Source: an uncultured Oceanobacter sp. (lineage in GTDB: Bacteria > Pseudomonadota > Gammaproteobacteria > Pseudomonadales > Oceanobacteraceae). Taken from it: a stretch of DNA of 53,788 bases. The notes beneath the pieces were generated by a model. It was not told the origin of the DNA. It saw nothing but the letters and a program-made list of their open reading frames with translations, and made no database searches. The DNA lies in NCBI GenBank assembly GCA_913061185.1, contig CAJXTI010000019.1, positions 1-53,788 on the forward strand. The letters are read 5' to 3'. The translations under genes were made by a program, and so were the position numbers. Below, one piece after another: positions 1 to 13,912 of this stretch (positions within the stretch are counted from its first letter, which is position 1; each line of letters starts with the position of its first letter).

Positions 1-5679
<5,679 letters not shown>

Positions 5680-6732
5680 GTGATATTGCCTCGGGTTGGC
5701 ATTATCGCTGACGACCGCCTGCAGCAGCATATGTTGCAGGCGGCCATGGCACATTTTGGCTTTGAAGTAATCGTCAGTGCTGACCCGTCGCGCATGGAGT
5801 TGATTCGGGGTCGTGGCTTGTCGCTGGATGTCTGGCTGATCGATATCAATCGTGATAATGATGATGAGCTGTCAGACTGGCTGGATGAACTGATACATGG
5901 CCCGATCCCGGTGCTGGTGGGGTTTGAAAAAGCGCCTCCTCGGGGTAGTACAACATTGCCACGCTGGCAAAAACGCCTGTACCAGAAGTTAAAGGAGATT
6001 GTGCCAGGAAAGCCGCTGGCGGGTGAAAGTGCCGCCAGCCTGGAACGCCTTTCTGCTCCGGTTAGCGCTCAACCTAGCCGCATCCTGCTGCCGAAAATCT
6101 TCGCAAACTTGGCATTGACCGGCAAACCGGCAGACGAAGTCTGGGTTTTGGGCGCGTCTTTGGGTGGCCCCGGTGCCGTCAAAAGTTTTCTTGATGCTCT
6201 GCCTGCCGGACTGCCCGTTGCTTTTGTCTATGCCCAACATATTGATTGCCGCTTTGAAGAAACACTGTCTGCGACCATTGGCCGCCACTCTGAGCTCAAG
6301 TTATGTCTGTTTCAGGAAGGCCGTCAACTGACTCATGGAGATGTGCTGGTTGCTCCGATTACCGATGAATTTGGTTTTGAAGCTGAAGGCCGGTTAGTAT
6401 CGACACATCATGACTGGCCAGGCCCGTACGGTCCATCGATTGATCAGGTCATATTAAACGTGCACCGGTATTTTCAGGCTCGGACGGGTATTATCCTGTT
6501 CAGCGGCATGGGTAATGATGGCTCGGAAGCACTGACGGCTTTACCTGAAAGGCAACTGCCGATCTGGGTGCAAACCCCGGCGACCTGTGCCAATGCATCA
6601 ATGCCTGAAAGTGCGCTCGCTACAGGCCTGGTCACTTTTCATGGCACCCCGTTCCAGCTGGCTAACCAGCTGGTGAATAGACTCAAGAATCACTGGATGA
6701 ACACCCATGAGCCAGACACCTGCCAGCATTGA
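5680..6732 (+). CDS. chpB: ChpB, CheB-like methylesterase of the pilus chemosensory system
   Basis: 350 residues starting at a GTG that directly abuts the chpA stop codon (TAG-GTG). The N-terminal ~100 residues look like a degenerate receiver domain: DD and D-I-N occur, but a clear phospho-acceptor loop and conserved Lys are not obvious. The C-terminal half is a CheB methylesterase domain with the Ser motif GASLGGPGAV (canonical GASTGG), a His in AQHID and the Asp in GMGNDGSEAL. The enzyme removes methyl groups from the receptor that feeds ChpA (PilJ type). The order chpA-chpB-chpC matches Pseudomonas. It overlaps chpC by 26 bp, so the two are probably co-translated. Confidence 0.88.
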   Translation: MILPRVGIIADDRLQQHMLQAAMAHFGFEVIVSADPSRMELIRGRGLSLDVWLIDINRDNDDELSDWLDELIHGPIPVLVGFEKAPPRGSTTLPRWQKRLYQKLKEIVPGKPLAGESAASLERLSAPVSAQPSRILLPKIFANLALTGKPADEVWVLGASLGGPGAVKSFLDALPAGLPVAFVYAQHIDCRFEETLSATIGRHSELKLCLFQEGRQLTHGDVLVAPITDEFGFEAEGRLVSTHHDWPGPYGPSIDQVILNVHRYFQARTGIILFSGMGNDGSEALTALPERQLPIWVQTPATCANASMPESALATGLVTFHGTPFQLANQLVNRLKNHWMNTHEPDTCQH

Positions 6733-7183
6733 ACAACCCGGTCAGGTTGAGTGCCTGATGATGCAGCTGCACGACCGACAGTTATTGCTTCCTAACGTGA
6801 CAGTCGCTGAGATTATCCCTTTTTCTCAGTTAATGACCACGAACTCCAGTGTCAACTGGGTCATTGGCAGTATTCAGTGGCGCGGGGTTGGTATACCGGT
6901 TATTTGCTACGAATTACTTAATGGAACGGCCGCACCACGTCCAAGCCCCAGCGCCCGTTTTGCCGTGATTAACGGTGTTGGTCGTCATACCGGGATGCCA
7001 TTTTTCGGCATGCTGGTGCAAGGCATTCCAAAACTCAACAAGGTACTGGAATCGGATATTCAACAGGTTGATGCGGTAATGGGAATGGGGGCGATGGATC
7101 AGATGGCCATCAGTGTGGACGGAGAGTCTGCGTTTATTCCTGATCTTGAACAGATAGAGGCTCACTTGTTGGCTGTGCTGTGA
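6707..7183 (+). CDS. chpC: ChpC, CheW-like adaptor
   Basis: 158-residue protein consisting of one CheW-like domain, with no transmembrane segment or signal peptide. Recognisable parts are the N-terminal strand pair with VAEIIPF, the WVIGSIQWRGVGIPVI strand region typical of CheW (WilG.l.wrg..ipvi), and a C-terminal MDQMAISVDGES. In Pseudomonas, ChpC couples receptors to ChpA. Its start lies inside the 3' end of chpB. The gene ends 31 bp before the next one, so the chp operon may read through into the glycosyltransferase genes. Confidence 0.82.
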   Translation: MSQTPASIEQPGQVECLMMQLHDRQLLLPNVTVAEIIPFSQLMTTNSSVNWVIGSIQWRGVGIPVICYELLNGTAAPRPSPSARFAVINGVGRHTGMPFFGMLVQGIPKLNKVLESDIQQVDAVMGMGAMDQMAISVDGESAFIPDLEQIEAHLLAVL

Positions 7184-7214
7184 TTTCAGTACTGCAATAA
7201 CAAGCAAGATACCC

Positions 7215-8237
7215 ATGACCCGAATTCTAATTGTAAAAATGTCTGCACTAGGCGACATTTTGCACACACTGCCTGCCGTCACTGATGCCTTGAAACACGA
7301 CCTATCGTTACAGATCGACTGGTTATGTGAAGAGCCATTTGCTGACATTGCCCGATTACACCCTGGCTTACATCAGGTTATCCCTCACGGCCGTTTACGC
7401 TGGAAAAAGCGGCGTCTGGCCTTCGTCACCTTGAAAGAGCAGTGGCAATTCTATCGCGGCTTGCGTCGTAATCAGTACGATCTGGTTATCGATGCCCAGG
7501 GACGTATCAAATCTGCCCGGGTGGGCTGGTTATCCGGAGCGCCGGTCTTTGGCCCCGACGAACAGTCCGCGACGGATGCCGAGACCCGGCATGTCTATCG
7601 CCAGGGCTATCCGATTACCGAAGTCAACGCAATTGAAAGAACGCGAGAATTATTCGGCAAGGTGTTGGGTTATCAACCGCAAGGCGAACCGGACTTCGGT
7701 ATTCAAACCAGTCGTCTGGCTAGCTGTCAGGCATCCTGGCACGATCAATTGATATTTTTCCACGGCACGACCTGGGACTCCAAACATTGGCCTGAGCGTC
7801 AGTGGTGTGAATTATTGCAATTGGCCCGGCAGGCGGGGCAGAAAGTGTTGCTACCATGGGGTAATGACACCGAAAAACAACGAGCCGAGCATCTGGTCGC
7901 AAGTTCGGGATGGGGAGAAGTTCTGCCACACATGAGTCTCTGGGATTTGAGTGGCGTGATCGCTCGCTGCAAAGGCGCTGTTGGGGTCGATACCGGCCTG
8001 ATGCACGTTGCCGCTGGAATCGGTATCCCTACTGTCGCTATTTTTGGCAGTACCAGTGTTGCGCTGACTGGAGCGATGGGCAGCCGGGTGGTGAATTTTC
8101 AGGCTGATTTTGAGTGTTCACCTTGCCGGCAGAAAATTTGTTTAATGCTGTTGGATGACATACCTCCTTGTTACAGCACTATTTCGGCAACAAAAGTCTG
8201 GAGTGAGTTATTGATTCTGGCGGAGAAGCGGGTTTGA
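7215..8237 (+). CDS. waaC: Lipopolysaccharide heptosyltransferase I
   Basis: 340 residues of the GT9 family (GT-B fold), close to the usual length of WaaC. The N-terminus ILIVKMSALGDILHTLPA is the family signature (acceptor-side loop). The C-terminal donor-site loop reads VDTGLMHVAAGIGIPTVAIF, with the DTGL-H pattern of ADP-heptose:LPS heptosyltransferases. The enzyme would add the first L,D-heptose to Kdo in the inner core on the cytoplasmic face. The start ATG follows a weak AGCAAG. Its stop overlaps the TTG start of the next gene. WaaF versus WaaC cannot be separated with certainty by eye, but the N-terminal signature favours WaaC. Confidence 0.87.
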   Translation: MTRILIVKMSALGDILHTLPAVTDALKHDLSLQIDWLCEEPFADIARLHPGLHQVIPHGRLRWKKRRLAFVTLKEQWQFYRGLRRNQYDLVIDAQGRIKSARVGWLSGAPVFGPDEQSATDAETRHVYRQGYPITEVNAIERTRELFGKVLGYQPQGEPDFGIQTSRLASCQASWHDQLIFFHGTTWDSKHWPERQWCELLQLARQAGQKVLLPWGNDTEKQRAEHLVASSGWGEVLPHMSLWDLSGVIARCKGAVGVDTGLMHVAAGIGIPTVAIFGSTSVALTGAMGSRVVNFQADFECSPCRQKICLMLLDDIPPCYSTISATKVWSELLILAEKRV

Positions 8238-8959
8238 AACATCAGTTTGTATGCGTGCGTTGGGGCACCAAATATCCGGCAGCTTATGTGAACCGTTTAC
8301 GTAATATGATTGCACGGCAAATGCAGGCAGACTTTGTACTCTATTGTCTGACTGATGATGGCCGTGACCTGCATCCGGATATTCAAGTGTTGCCTATTCG
8401 TGATAACAATTTGTCGGGCTGGTGGCATAAACTGAGTCTGTTTCAGAATGATTTTTATGGTTTGAGCGGAGATCTGCTTTATACCGATCTGGATGTCGTG
8501 ATTGTTGATCAGTTGGATGAATTTTTCCGATATAAGCCTGGTGAATTTCTGATCTCAAAAGATTTGCTCACAGGTGCTTTCAATAGCTCGGTATTCAGGT
8601 TTCAGGCGGGCAGTCAGGCACAGATCTGGAACTCTTTTGCGGAGCAACCAGAACGAGTGATGCAAGACTACAAAGGTGATCAGGACTGGATTACCAAACA
8701 GGTAGTTAACCCGCAATTATGGCCTGATTCCTGGGTGGTATCGTTTAAAAAACAATGTAACTCCAGAATAGAACGCTCATATGGTCGGCTTGGTCTCGTA
8801 TTACGCCGTTTTGGCCTGATGAAAGTAAAAGGTGAGGCAGTGATACCTGATGGTGCCAGAATTGTTCAGTTTCATGGCAAGCCGGATCCTGAGGATGTTA
8901 TGGATGGATCTTACGATATATATCGTCATGCGCCATGGATAAAGCAATACTGGAAGTAA
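8234..8959 (+). CDS. Putative DxD glycosyltransferase (LPS core or surface glycan)
   Basis: 241 residues, read from a TTG start that overlaps the waaC stop (TTGA). The N-terminus has VCVRWGTKYPAAYVNRL, and a DLD motif lies at residues 85-87 inside LLYTDLDVVIVDQLDEFF, which looks like the metal-binding DxD of GT-A enzymes. Later segments include GAFNSSVF, YKGDQDWI and a C-terminal FHGKPDPEDV (HGxxKP-like). The pattern resembles GT8-like or related hypothetical transferases, but the family is not certain. Coupling to waaC suggests a role in the LPS core. No signal peptide or membrane helix is seen. Confidence 0.7.
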   Translation: MKHQFVCVRWGTKYPAAYVNRLRNMIARQMQADFVLYCLTDDGRDLHPDIQVLPIRDNNLSGWWHKLSLFQNDFYGLSGDLLYTDLDVVIVDQLDEFFRYKPGEFLISKDLLTGAFNSSVFRFQAGSQAQIWNSFAEQPERVMQDYKGDQDWITKQVVNPQLWPDSWVVSFKKQCNSRIERSYGRLGLVLRRFGLMKVKGEAVIPDGARIVQFHGKPDPEDVMDGSYDIYRHAPWIKQYWK

Positions 8960-9204
8960 CTCGGAACGGAACATGCAGTAATAGCACATAAGCCATTTAC
9001 AGTGTTGCCACCACTGAGGGCGAGCATTCCCTCTTCCGGTGTGTTGTTAATTCGGTTCTGAATCAATTGGTCGACACTGGCCGTCGTTACTTATAGCGGA
9101 TTCGAGCTGACGTTCTGTGCATTGCCAGATGCATCAGAATGTTGATTAATCAGATTTCAGACCACTTGCTCTGATACTTTTCGGGTATGGATGAAAATAC
9201 AGAT

Positions 9205-10269
9205 TTATTGCTTGTGGGAGGAAAATGAAAATATTGTCACGTCCAGAGATTTGAACAGCGCTATCAGTCGTTGATCAGATTTACCATCCACCAATGAAAA
9301 AGCTTTTATTTCAGGCCTCAACCACTTGGCAATCAGTAATGTCGAAGAAACATCGCCCCATATCTCGCACTGGTTTGGCAGGTGCGGCAGCATGGCTTCA
9401 AAGCTGATACCGGCCGGTAGCAAGGTAACGCCTTCCGACTGTAGATACAGTACATCAGGGCCACTGTTGCGCGGGTGGTATTTGGCAGCGATCTGCTTGC
9501 CATCCTTTGCCATTTGCTGAATCACCGCCATGATGCGCTGTTTATATTCTGGGTCTTTCTCAAATAGCGACTCATGGGGCAGAGTGAACAAAACATCCAA
9601 CGGCTGCAGTTGCTGCGGGTCAAAGCCATACTGCTTCATCAGTTGTGATGATAATGCCAGCAAGGGCGCTGCCGTAAAGCCGCTGGCGCTGAGCTGAATC
9701 ACGTGTTTGTTTTTTAATAGCGGGTGAATATGTGTCGGAAAAGCCGCATGCACATACTGGATCCAGTCTGACCCGCCTACGGTTGGCGGGTTTTTCCACC
9801 AGAATCCATAACTGAGTTTTTTCACCAGATTGTCCAGCACGTTGTCACTAAAGCTGGAGGAGGCTTTTCGGCCCATATAAGTGAACGTTCCTTCATCCAT
9901 ATAGTGACCAATCGGCTCGCAGCCAAGGGCGTCGGCAATGTGCATGCTGTATTGGAATTCGATACGACGGTCATTGCCGACAAATAAATTGGTTGGACGC
10001 AGCGTGGTAATGAGGTCTTCGAGCTTGGCAAACAGCTGTTTGCGTTTTTGGAGTTTATTAACCAGACCTTTGAAGCGGCCGTAAAAGATCCGGACACTGG
10101 CAAAAGGCGATTGTGGCCAATCTTTGACCAGTGTATAGAGAGGGAAATCCTGATGTTCCGGCTGATCAATAAAAATGAGATGGGCTTGTTCGTCGGTACG
10201 CTCTGCGGCAATCACTGCAGCGGCATACAGATGCAAAATAGTAGAGGCAAAGTAGACGGTATTAATCAT
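9205..10269 (-). CDS. Putative sialyltransferase-like GT-B glycosyltransferase
   Basis: 354 residues, divergent from the arabinose operon. Three motifs occur in the order known for bacterial sialyltransferases of families GT38/GT52/GT80 and related polysialyltransferase-like proteins: D/E-D/E-G as DEG at residues 125-127 (YMDEGTFTY), HP at 265-266 (KYHPRNSG) and an S-S-T at 308-310 (GDVSSTLLI). The N-terminus VYFASTILHLYAAAVIAAE fits a GT-B N-terminal Rossmann half. No CMP-sialate synthesis gene lies in the window, so the sugar could also be another nonulosonate. The assignment rests on motifs alone; overall similarity was not tested. The 245 bp between its end and the convergent gene at 8959 shows nothing recognisable. 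Confidence 0.55.
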   Translation of the reverse strand: MINTVYFASTILHLYAAAVIAAERTDEQAHLIFIDQPEHQDFPLYTLVKDWPQSPFASVRIFYGRFKGLVNKLQKRKQLFAKLEDLITTLRPTNLFVGNDRRIEFQYSMHIADALGCEPIGHYMDEGTFTYMGRKASSSFSDNVLDNLVKKLSYGFWWKNPPTVGGSDWIQYVHAAFPTHIHPLLKNKHVIQLSASGFTAAPLLALSSQLMKQYGFDPQQLQPLDVLFTLPHESLFEKDPEYKQRIMAVIQQMAKDGKQIAAKYHPRNSGPDVLYLQSEGVTLLPAGISFEAMLPHLPNQCEIWGDVSSTLLIAKWLRPEIKAFSLVDGKSDQRLIALFKSLDVTIFSFSSHKQ

Positions 10270-10455
10270 GGTCGGTGGCCGGTGAGTAAACGTAGAGAGT
10301 CAGTCTACCTGTCGCTTAAAAATCTACCAAGCCAGGTGTTCGTCGTATTGGAAGCTGGGTGTCGTTGGGGAACAGATTTTTTTAATATCATGGGGCTAAA
10401 TATGTATACTGCGCCATTTGATAGTGGACGATTTTGTATAGGGAAGTTTAGGCCG

Positions 10456-11883
10456 ATGGAATCAAGCAATAGCGTACTTGTGGTGGATCTTGATGGCACG
10501 CTGGTCTCGACGGATGCTCTGGTTGAATCTGGTCTGGATTTTCTTCACCAGCATCCGGCTGGCATTCTCCGCCTTCCAGGTTGGCTTCGCTCCGGTAAGG
10601 CAATGCTTAAACAGTCTTTGGCAAACAACTCTTCGTTATGTATCGAAAAGCTGCCTTATAACGACTACGTGCTGGAATTGATTCGGCAAGCAAAACAGTC
10701 TGGTAAGCGAGTGGTTCTGGCGACTGCGAGTGACCAGGCTATTGCCAGGGCAGTTGCAGACCATTTGGGATGCTTTGATGAGGTCATTGCTTCTGATGGA
10801 GGCACTAACTTGTCTGCTGCGCGCAAGCGGGATGCTCTGGTTCAGCGCTTTGGTGTTCGGGGCTTCGATTATATTGGTAATTCCAGCGATGATTTGCTGG
10901 TCTGGCAGGCGTCGGAACACGCCATCCTGATTGATACACCGGCTCGTGTGGCCAGGGCGGCCCGCAGAACGGCTAACGTCAGTGATGAGTATAGTACTCA
11001 GAAAACTCCTTTGTTGGCTTTTTTGAAAGCACTGCGTCCGCATCAGTGGGCTAAAAACGGATTGATTTTTGTACCTTTAATGACTGCTCACGCCTTCTCT
11101 GTTGACGCCTTGGGAGTGGCATTGCTGGCCTTCGTGTGCTTTTGTCTGGTGGCGTCTGGTACTTATCTGATCAATGATTTGCTCGATATTCAGGATGATC
11201 GCCAACACCCGAGTAAGTGTAAAAGGCCATTTGCAGCCGCAACACTGGATCCGTTAACCGGTATTTGGTCTGCCTTGTTGCTGGTGGCTGTCGGTGTGCT
11301 ATTGGGGGTGATGCTGCTGCCTCCGCTTTTTGTTTTGTCACTTATCGCCTATCTGGTCATTACTCTGGCTTATTCGCTGGTACTGAAAAGCATGATGGCT
11401 GTGGATGTGATCACCTTGACGGTGCTGTACACCCTACGCATTGTGGCGGGTTCGGTGGCGATTGAAACGGAGCCAACCTTCTGGATTCTGACCTTTTCAT
11501 TGTTTATTTTCCTCAGCCTGGCTCTGGTGAAGCGGTTTGCTGAATTGCAGCAGGCCAGAAATAAAGGAGAAACAGGGAAGTCGGCTGGCCGTGGTTATTA
11601 CCCCTCTGATATGGAAATGGTTGCCGCTATGGGGGTAGGCAATGGTTATTTGTCGATTCTCTTCTTTGCTTTATATATTCAAGATGCGGCAACAATAGTT
11701 CTGTATTCCCACCCGCAATGGCTCTGGTTGATTTGCCCCGTCCTGATGTATTGGGTAACGCGGTTGTGGCTGCTGACCCATCGGGGAGAAATGCACGATG
11801 ATCCGGTTGTTTTTGCCATTAAGGACAAGGTAAGTCTGGTGACCTTATTGATGATCATGGCTGTCTTTGGAGCTGCCATATGA
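10456..11883 (+). CDS. HAD phosphatase-UbiA prenyltransferase fusion (decaprenyl-phosphate phosphoribosyltransferase-like)
   Basis: 475 residues. The start is set at the ATG just before the HAD motif, because DLDGT sits at residues 11-15; the frame is open further upstream but that part has no domain. Residues 1-190 form a HAD-type phosphatase domain. From about 200 on is a multi-TM UbiA domain with NDLLDIQDD at residues 240-248 and a following K-RPF, the Mg-diphosphate motif of the superfamily. Relatives of this UbiA type (Rv3806c) join PRPP to polyprenyl phosphate to give polyprenyl-phosphoryl-5-phosphoribose. The fused HAD could remove the 5-phosphate. It overlaps the DprE1-like gene by 4 bp (ATGA), which supports the pathway assignment. 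Confidence 0.82.
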   Translation: MESSNSVLVVDLDGTLVSTDALVESGLDFLHQHPAGILRLPGWLRSGKAMLKQSLANNSSLCIEKLPYNDYVLELIRQAKQSGKRVVLATASDQAIARAVADHLGCFDEVIASDGGTNLSAARKRDALVQRFGVRGFDYIGNSSDDLLVWQASEHAILIDTPARVARAARRTANVSDEYSTQKTPLLAFLKALRPHQWAKNGLIFVPLMTAHAFSVDALGVALLAFVCFCLVASGTYLINDLLDIQDDRQHPSKCKRPFAAATLDPLTGIWSALLLVAVGVLLGVMLLPPLFVLSLIAYLVITLAYSLVLKSMMAVDVITLTVLYTLRIVAGSVAIETEPTFWILTFSLFIFLSLALVKRFAELQQARNKGETGKSAGRGYYPSDMEMVAAMGVGNGYLSILFFALYIQDAATIVLYSHPQWLWLICPVLMYWVTRLWLLTHRGEMHDDPVVFAIKDKVSLVTLLMIMAVFGAAI

Positions 11884-13169
11884 AATTGGAATCCTGGGGG
11901 CGGTATCCCAAATACCCTCAAGCGGCATCGCCGGTTTGGTGGCCGCAACAGCTTGATGCTGCTGCGTTGCCGCAATCATTTTTGCCTTTTGGCAATGGCC
12001 GAAGTTATGGCGATGTGTGTTTGGCCTCCAGCAATCAGCTACTGACGATGCGTGGTTTGGATCGTTTCGTGGCTTTTGACCGTCAGACCGGGGTATTACG
12101 TGCTGAAGCGGGTGTGACGTTGGGTGATATTTTGCAAGTGACTGTGCCGGCCGGGTGGTTTTTACCCGTTGTTCCAGGAACCCGGCTGGCGACACTGGGT
12201 GGTGCCATTGCCAACGATGTTCATGGTAAAAACCACCATAGACAAGGGACGTTTGGCTGCCACGTCAATCGCTTCACCTTGTATCGTCAAGGGCAGTGGC
12301 TGGAATGTTCACCGCAGCAAGAGCCTGACGTGTTTGCTGCCACCATTGGTGGTCTGGGCCTTACCGGGATTATTGTCGCGGCCGAAATTCAGTTAATGCC
12401 GATAAAGACCGGCCAGATTGATACTGTGACCCAGCGGTTTGATCGGCTGGAAGATTTTTTTAGGCTGGCAAATGACTATGACCTTAGTCATCAATACGGC
12501 GTCGCCTGGATTGATTGTCTGGCACGCGGGTCACGGCAGGGGCGAGGGGTGTATTTTGCCGGCAATCATGCTGAATATGAGTCGCCAATGACGATTCACC
12601 AGCGGCAGTTGGCGATACCTCTCACCCCGCCGCTATCGCTCGTGAACCGGGTGTCACTAAAAGTATTCAACGAGCTGTATTGGTACACCAAACCAAAGCA
12701 GCCCGTGGTGTCTAGAGAGCCTTATCCTGGCTACTTTTTCCCACTGGACGGTATTCAGCATTGGAATCGTCTGTACGGGCGCAACGGTTTTCAGCAATAT
12801 CAGTGTGTGATACCGGATAATGGTGCGACGGATGCGATGCGTGAATTACTCAGCGCTATCGCCGATGCTCAATCAGGTTCTTTTCTCGCAGTGATGAAAA
12901 AATGTGGCGATGTCTCTTCGCCTGGACTTTTGTCGTTTCCGTTAGCGGGTACTTCGCTGGCACTGGACTTTCCCCAGTCATCAAAAACCGAGAAACTGTT
13001 CGAGCGGCTGGATGCCATCACCCGTTCTGCTGGTGGGCGTTTGTATCCTGCCAAGGATGCGCATATGTCGGCAGCAGATTTTCAGAGTTTCTACCCACAG
13101 TGGCAGGCACTGGATGCGCTACGGGATCCCAGCATCAGCTCTCACTTCTGGAAACGGGTAACCTTATGA
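11880..13169 (+). CDS. DprE1-like FAD oxidase (polyprenyl-phosphoryl-ribose 2'-oxidase)
   Basis: 429 residues of the VAO/FAD-linked oxidase family. FAD-binding segments are FGNGRSYGD near residue 40 and GGAIANDVHGKNHH, with the conserved HGKNHH at residues 115-120. The C-terminus has YPAKDAHM, matching the AKD active-site Lys region of mycobacterial DprE1. The enzyme would oxidise the ribose 2'-OH of the lipid-linked sugar to a ketone, and its partner SDR then reduces it to arabinose. By my unaided alignment the benzothiazinone-target Cys of Mycobacterium tuberculosis DprE1 is Ala here (GTSLALDFP). It overlaps neighbours on both sides by 4 bp (ATGA). Other sugar-lipid oxidases are possible, but the paired SDR argues for DprE1. 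Confidence 0.85.
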   Translation: MKLESWGRYPKYPQAASPVWWPQQLDAAALPQSFLPFGNGRSYGDVCLASSNQLLTMRGLDRFVAFDRQTGVLRAEAGVTLGDILQVTVPAGWFLPVVPGTRLATLGGAIANDVHGKNHHRQGTFGCHVNRFTLYRQGQWLECSPQQEPDVFAATIGGLGLTGIIVAAEIQLMPIKTGQIDTVTQRFDRLEDFFRLANDYDLSHQYGVAWIDCLARGSRQGRGVYFAGNHAEYESPMTIHQRQLAIPLTPPLSLVNRVSLKVFNELYWYTKPKQPVVSREPYPGYFFPLDGIQHWNRLYGRNGFQQYQCVIPDNGATDAMRELLSAIADAQSGSFLAVMKKCGDVSSPGLLSFPLAGTSLALDFPQSSKTEKLFERLDAITRSAGGRLYPAKDAHMSAADFQSFYPQWQALDALRDPSISSHFWKRVTL

Positions 13170-13912
13170 AACGAATTCTTATTATTGGTGCGACGTCGGC
13201 CATTGCCGAAGCTTGCGCCCGTGAGTGGTTGCAGCAGGATGATGCCTGTCAGTTTGTTCTGACCGGCCGCGACCGGAACAAACTGGATATGATCAAAGCA
13301 GATTTACAGACGCGGGGTGCCCAGAAAGTTGACACTTTGTTGCTGGATATTAATGACCTGGAAAGTCATGCGACGATCATTCAGGAGGCAGGCTGTTTCT
13401 TGGGGCAGCTGGATCGAGTGTTGGTGGCTCCGGGGGCGCTACCTGACCAGGCATTGTGCCAGCAGGATCTCGTCTATGCGCGGGAATCGATCAACACCAA
13501 TGCGACGTCCATTATGATGTTGCTGGAACAGCTGGCGACAACGTTGGAGCATCAACGTACCGGCCATCTGGTGGTGATTTCCTCCGTGGCGGGGGATCGT
13601 GGTCGTATGAGTAATTATTTCTACGGCGCTGCCAAGGCTGCGGTGACGGTATTTTGTTCTGGCCTGATGATGCGATTGCAGAAGTCTGGAGTGTCTGTTT
13701 CCGTTATCAAACCCGGTTTTGTACAAACCCCAATGACTGCTGATCTGAATTTGCCAGACAAGCTGGTGGCGACACCTGAGCAAGTGGCACGAGTTATTGT
13801 GAAAGGCAGCGAGCGGCAGCAGGGAGTCATTTACGCGCCCGGTTTCTGGCTTTTTATCATGGCTATTATCCGTCTTATTCCTACTGCCATATTCAAGAGA
13901 CTGAGTCTGTGA
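13166..13912 (+). CDS. DprE2-like short-chain dehydrogenase (2'-keto reductase)
   Basis: 248 residues, starting at the ATG that overlaps the upstream stop (ATGA). The frame is open further upstream but overlaps the oxidase. Rossmann motif GATSAIAEA follows ILII at the N-terminus. The SDR catalytic Ser lies in VVISSVAG and the YxxxK motif is Y153-GAA-K157. A C-terminal hydrophobic stretch (FWLFIMAIIRLIPTAIF) is typical of DprE2, which works at the membrane on a lipid-linked substrate. Together with the DprE1-like gene it would epimerise ribose to D-arabinose on the polyprenyl carrier. The downstream GTG start overlaps its stop codon. Confidence 0.84.
   Translation: MKRILIIGATSAIAEACAREWLQQDDACQFVLTGRDRNKLDMIKADLQTRGAQKVDTLLLDINDLESHATIIQEAGCFLGQLDRVLVAPGALPDQALCQQDLVYARESINTNATSIMMLLEQLATTLEHQRTGHLVVISSVAGDRGRMSNYFYGAAKAAVTVFCSGLMMRLQKSGVSVSVIKPGFVQTPMTADLNLPDKLVATPEQVARVIVKGSERQQGVIYAPGFWLFIMAIIRLIPTAIFKRLSL

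Noticed and set aside
10048..10455. N-terminal extension of the HAD-UbiA gene
   Set aside because: The open frame continues upstream but overlaps the divergent gene and carries no domain; the ATG at 10456 directly precedes the HAD motif.
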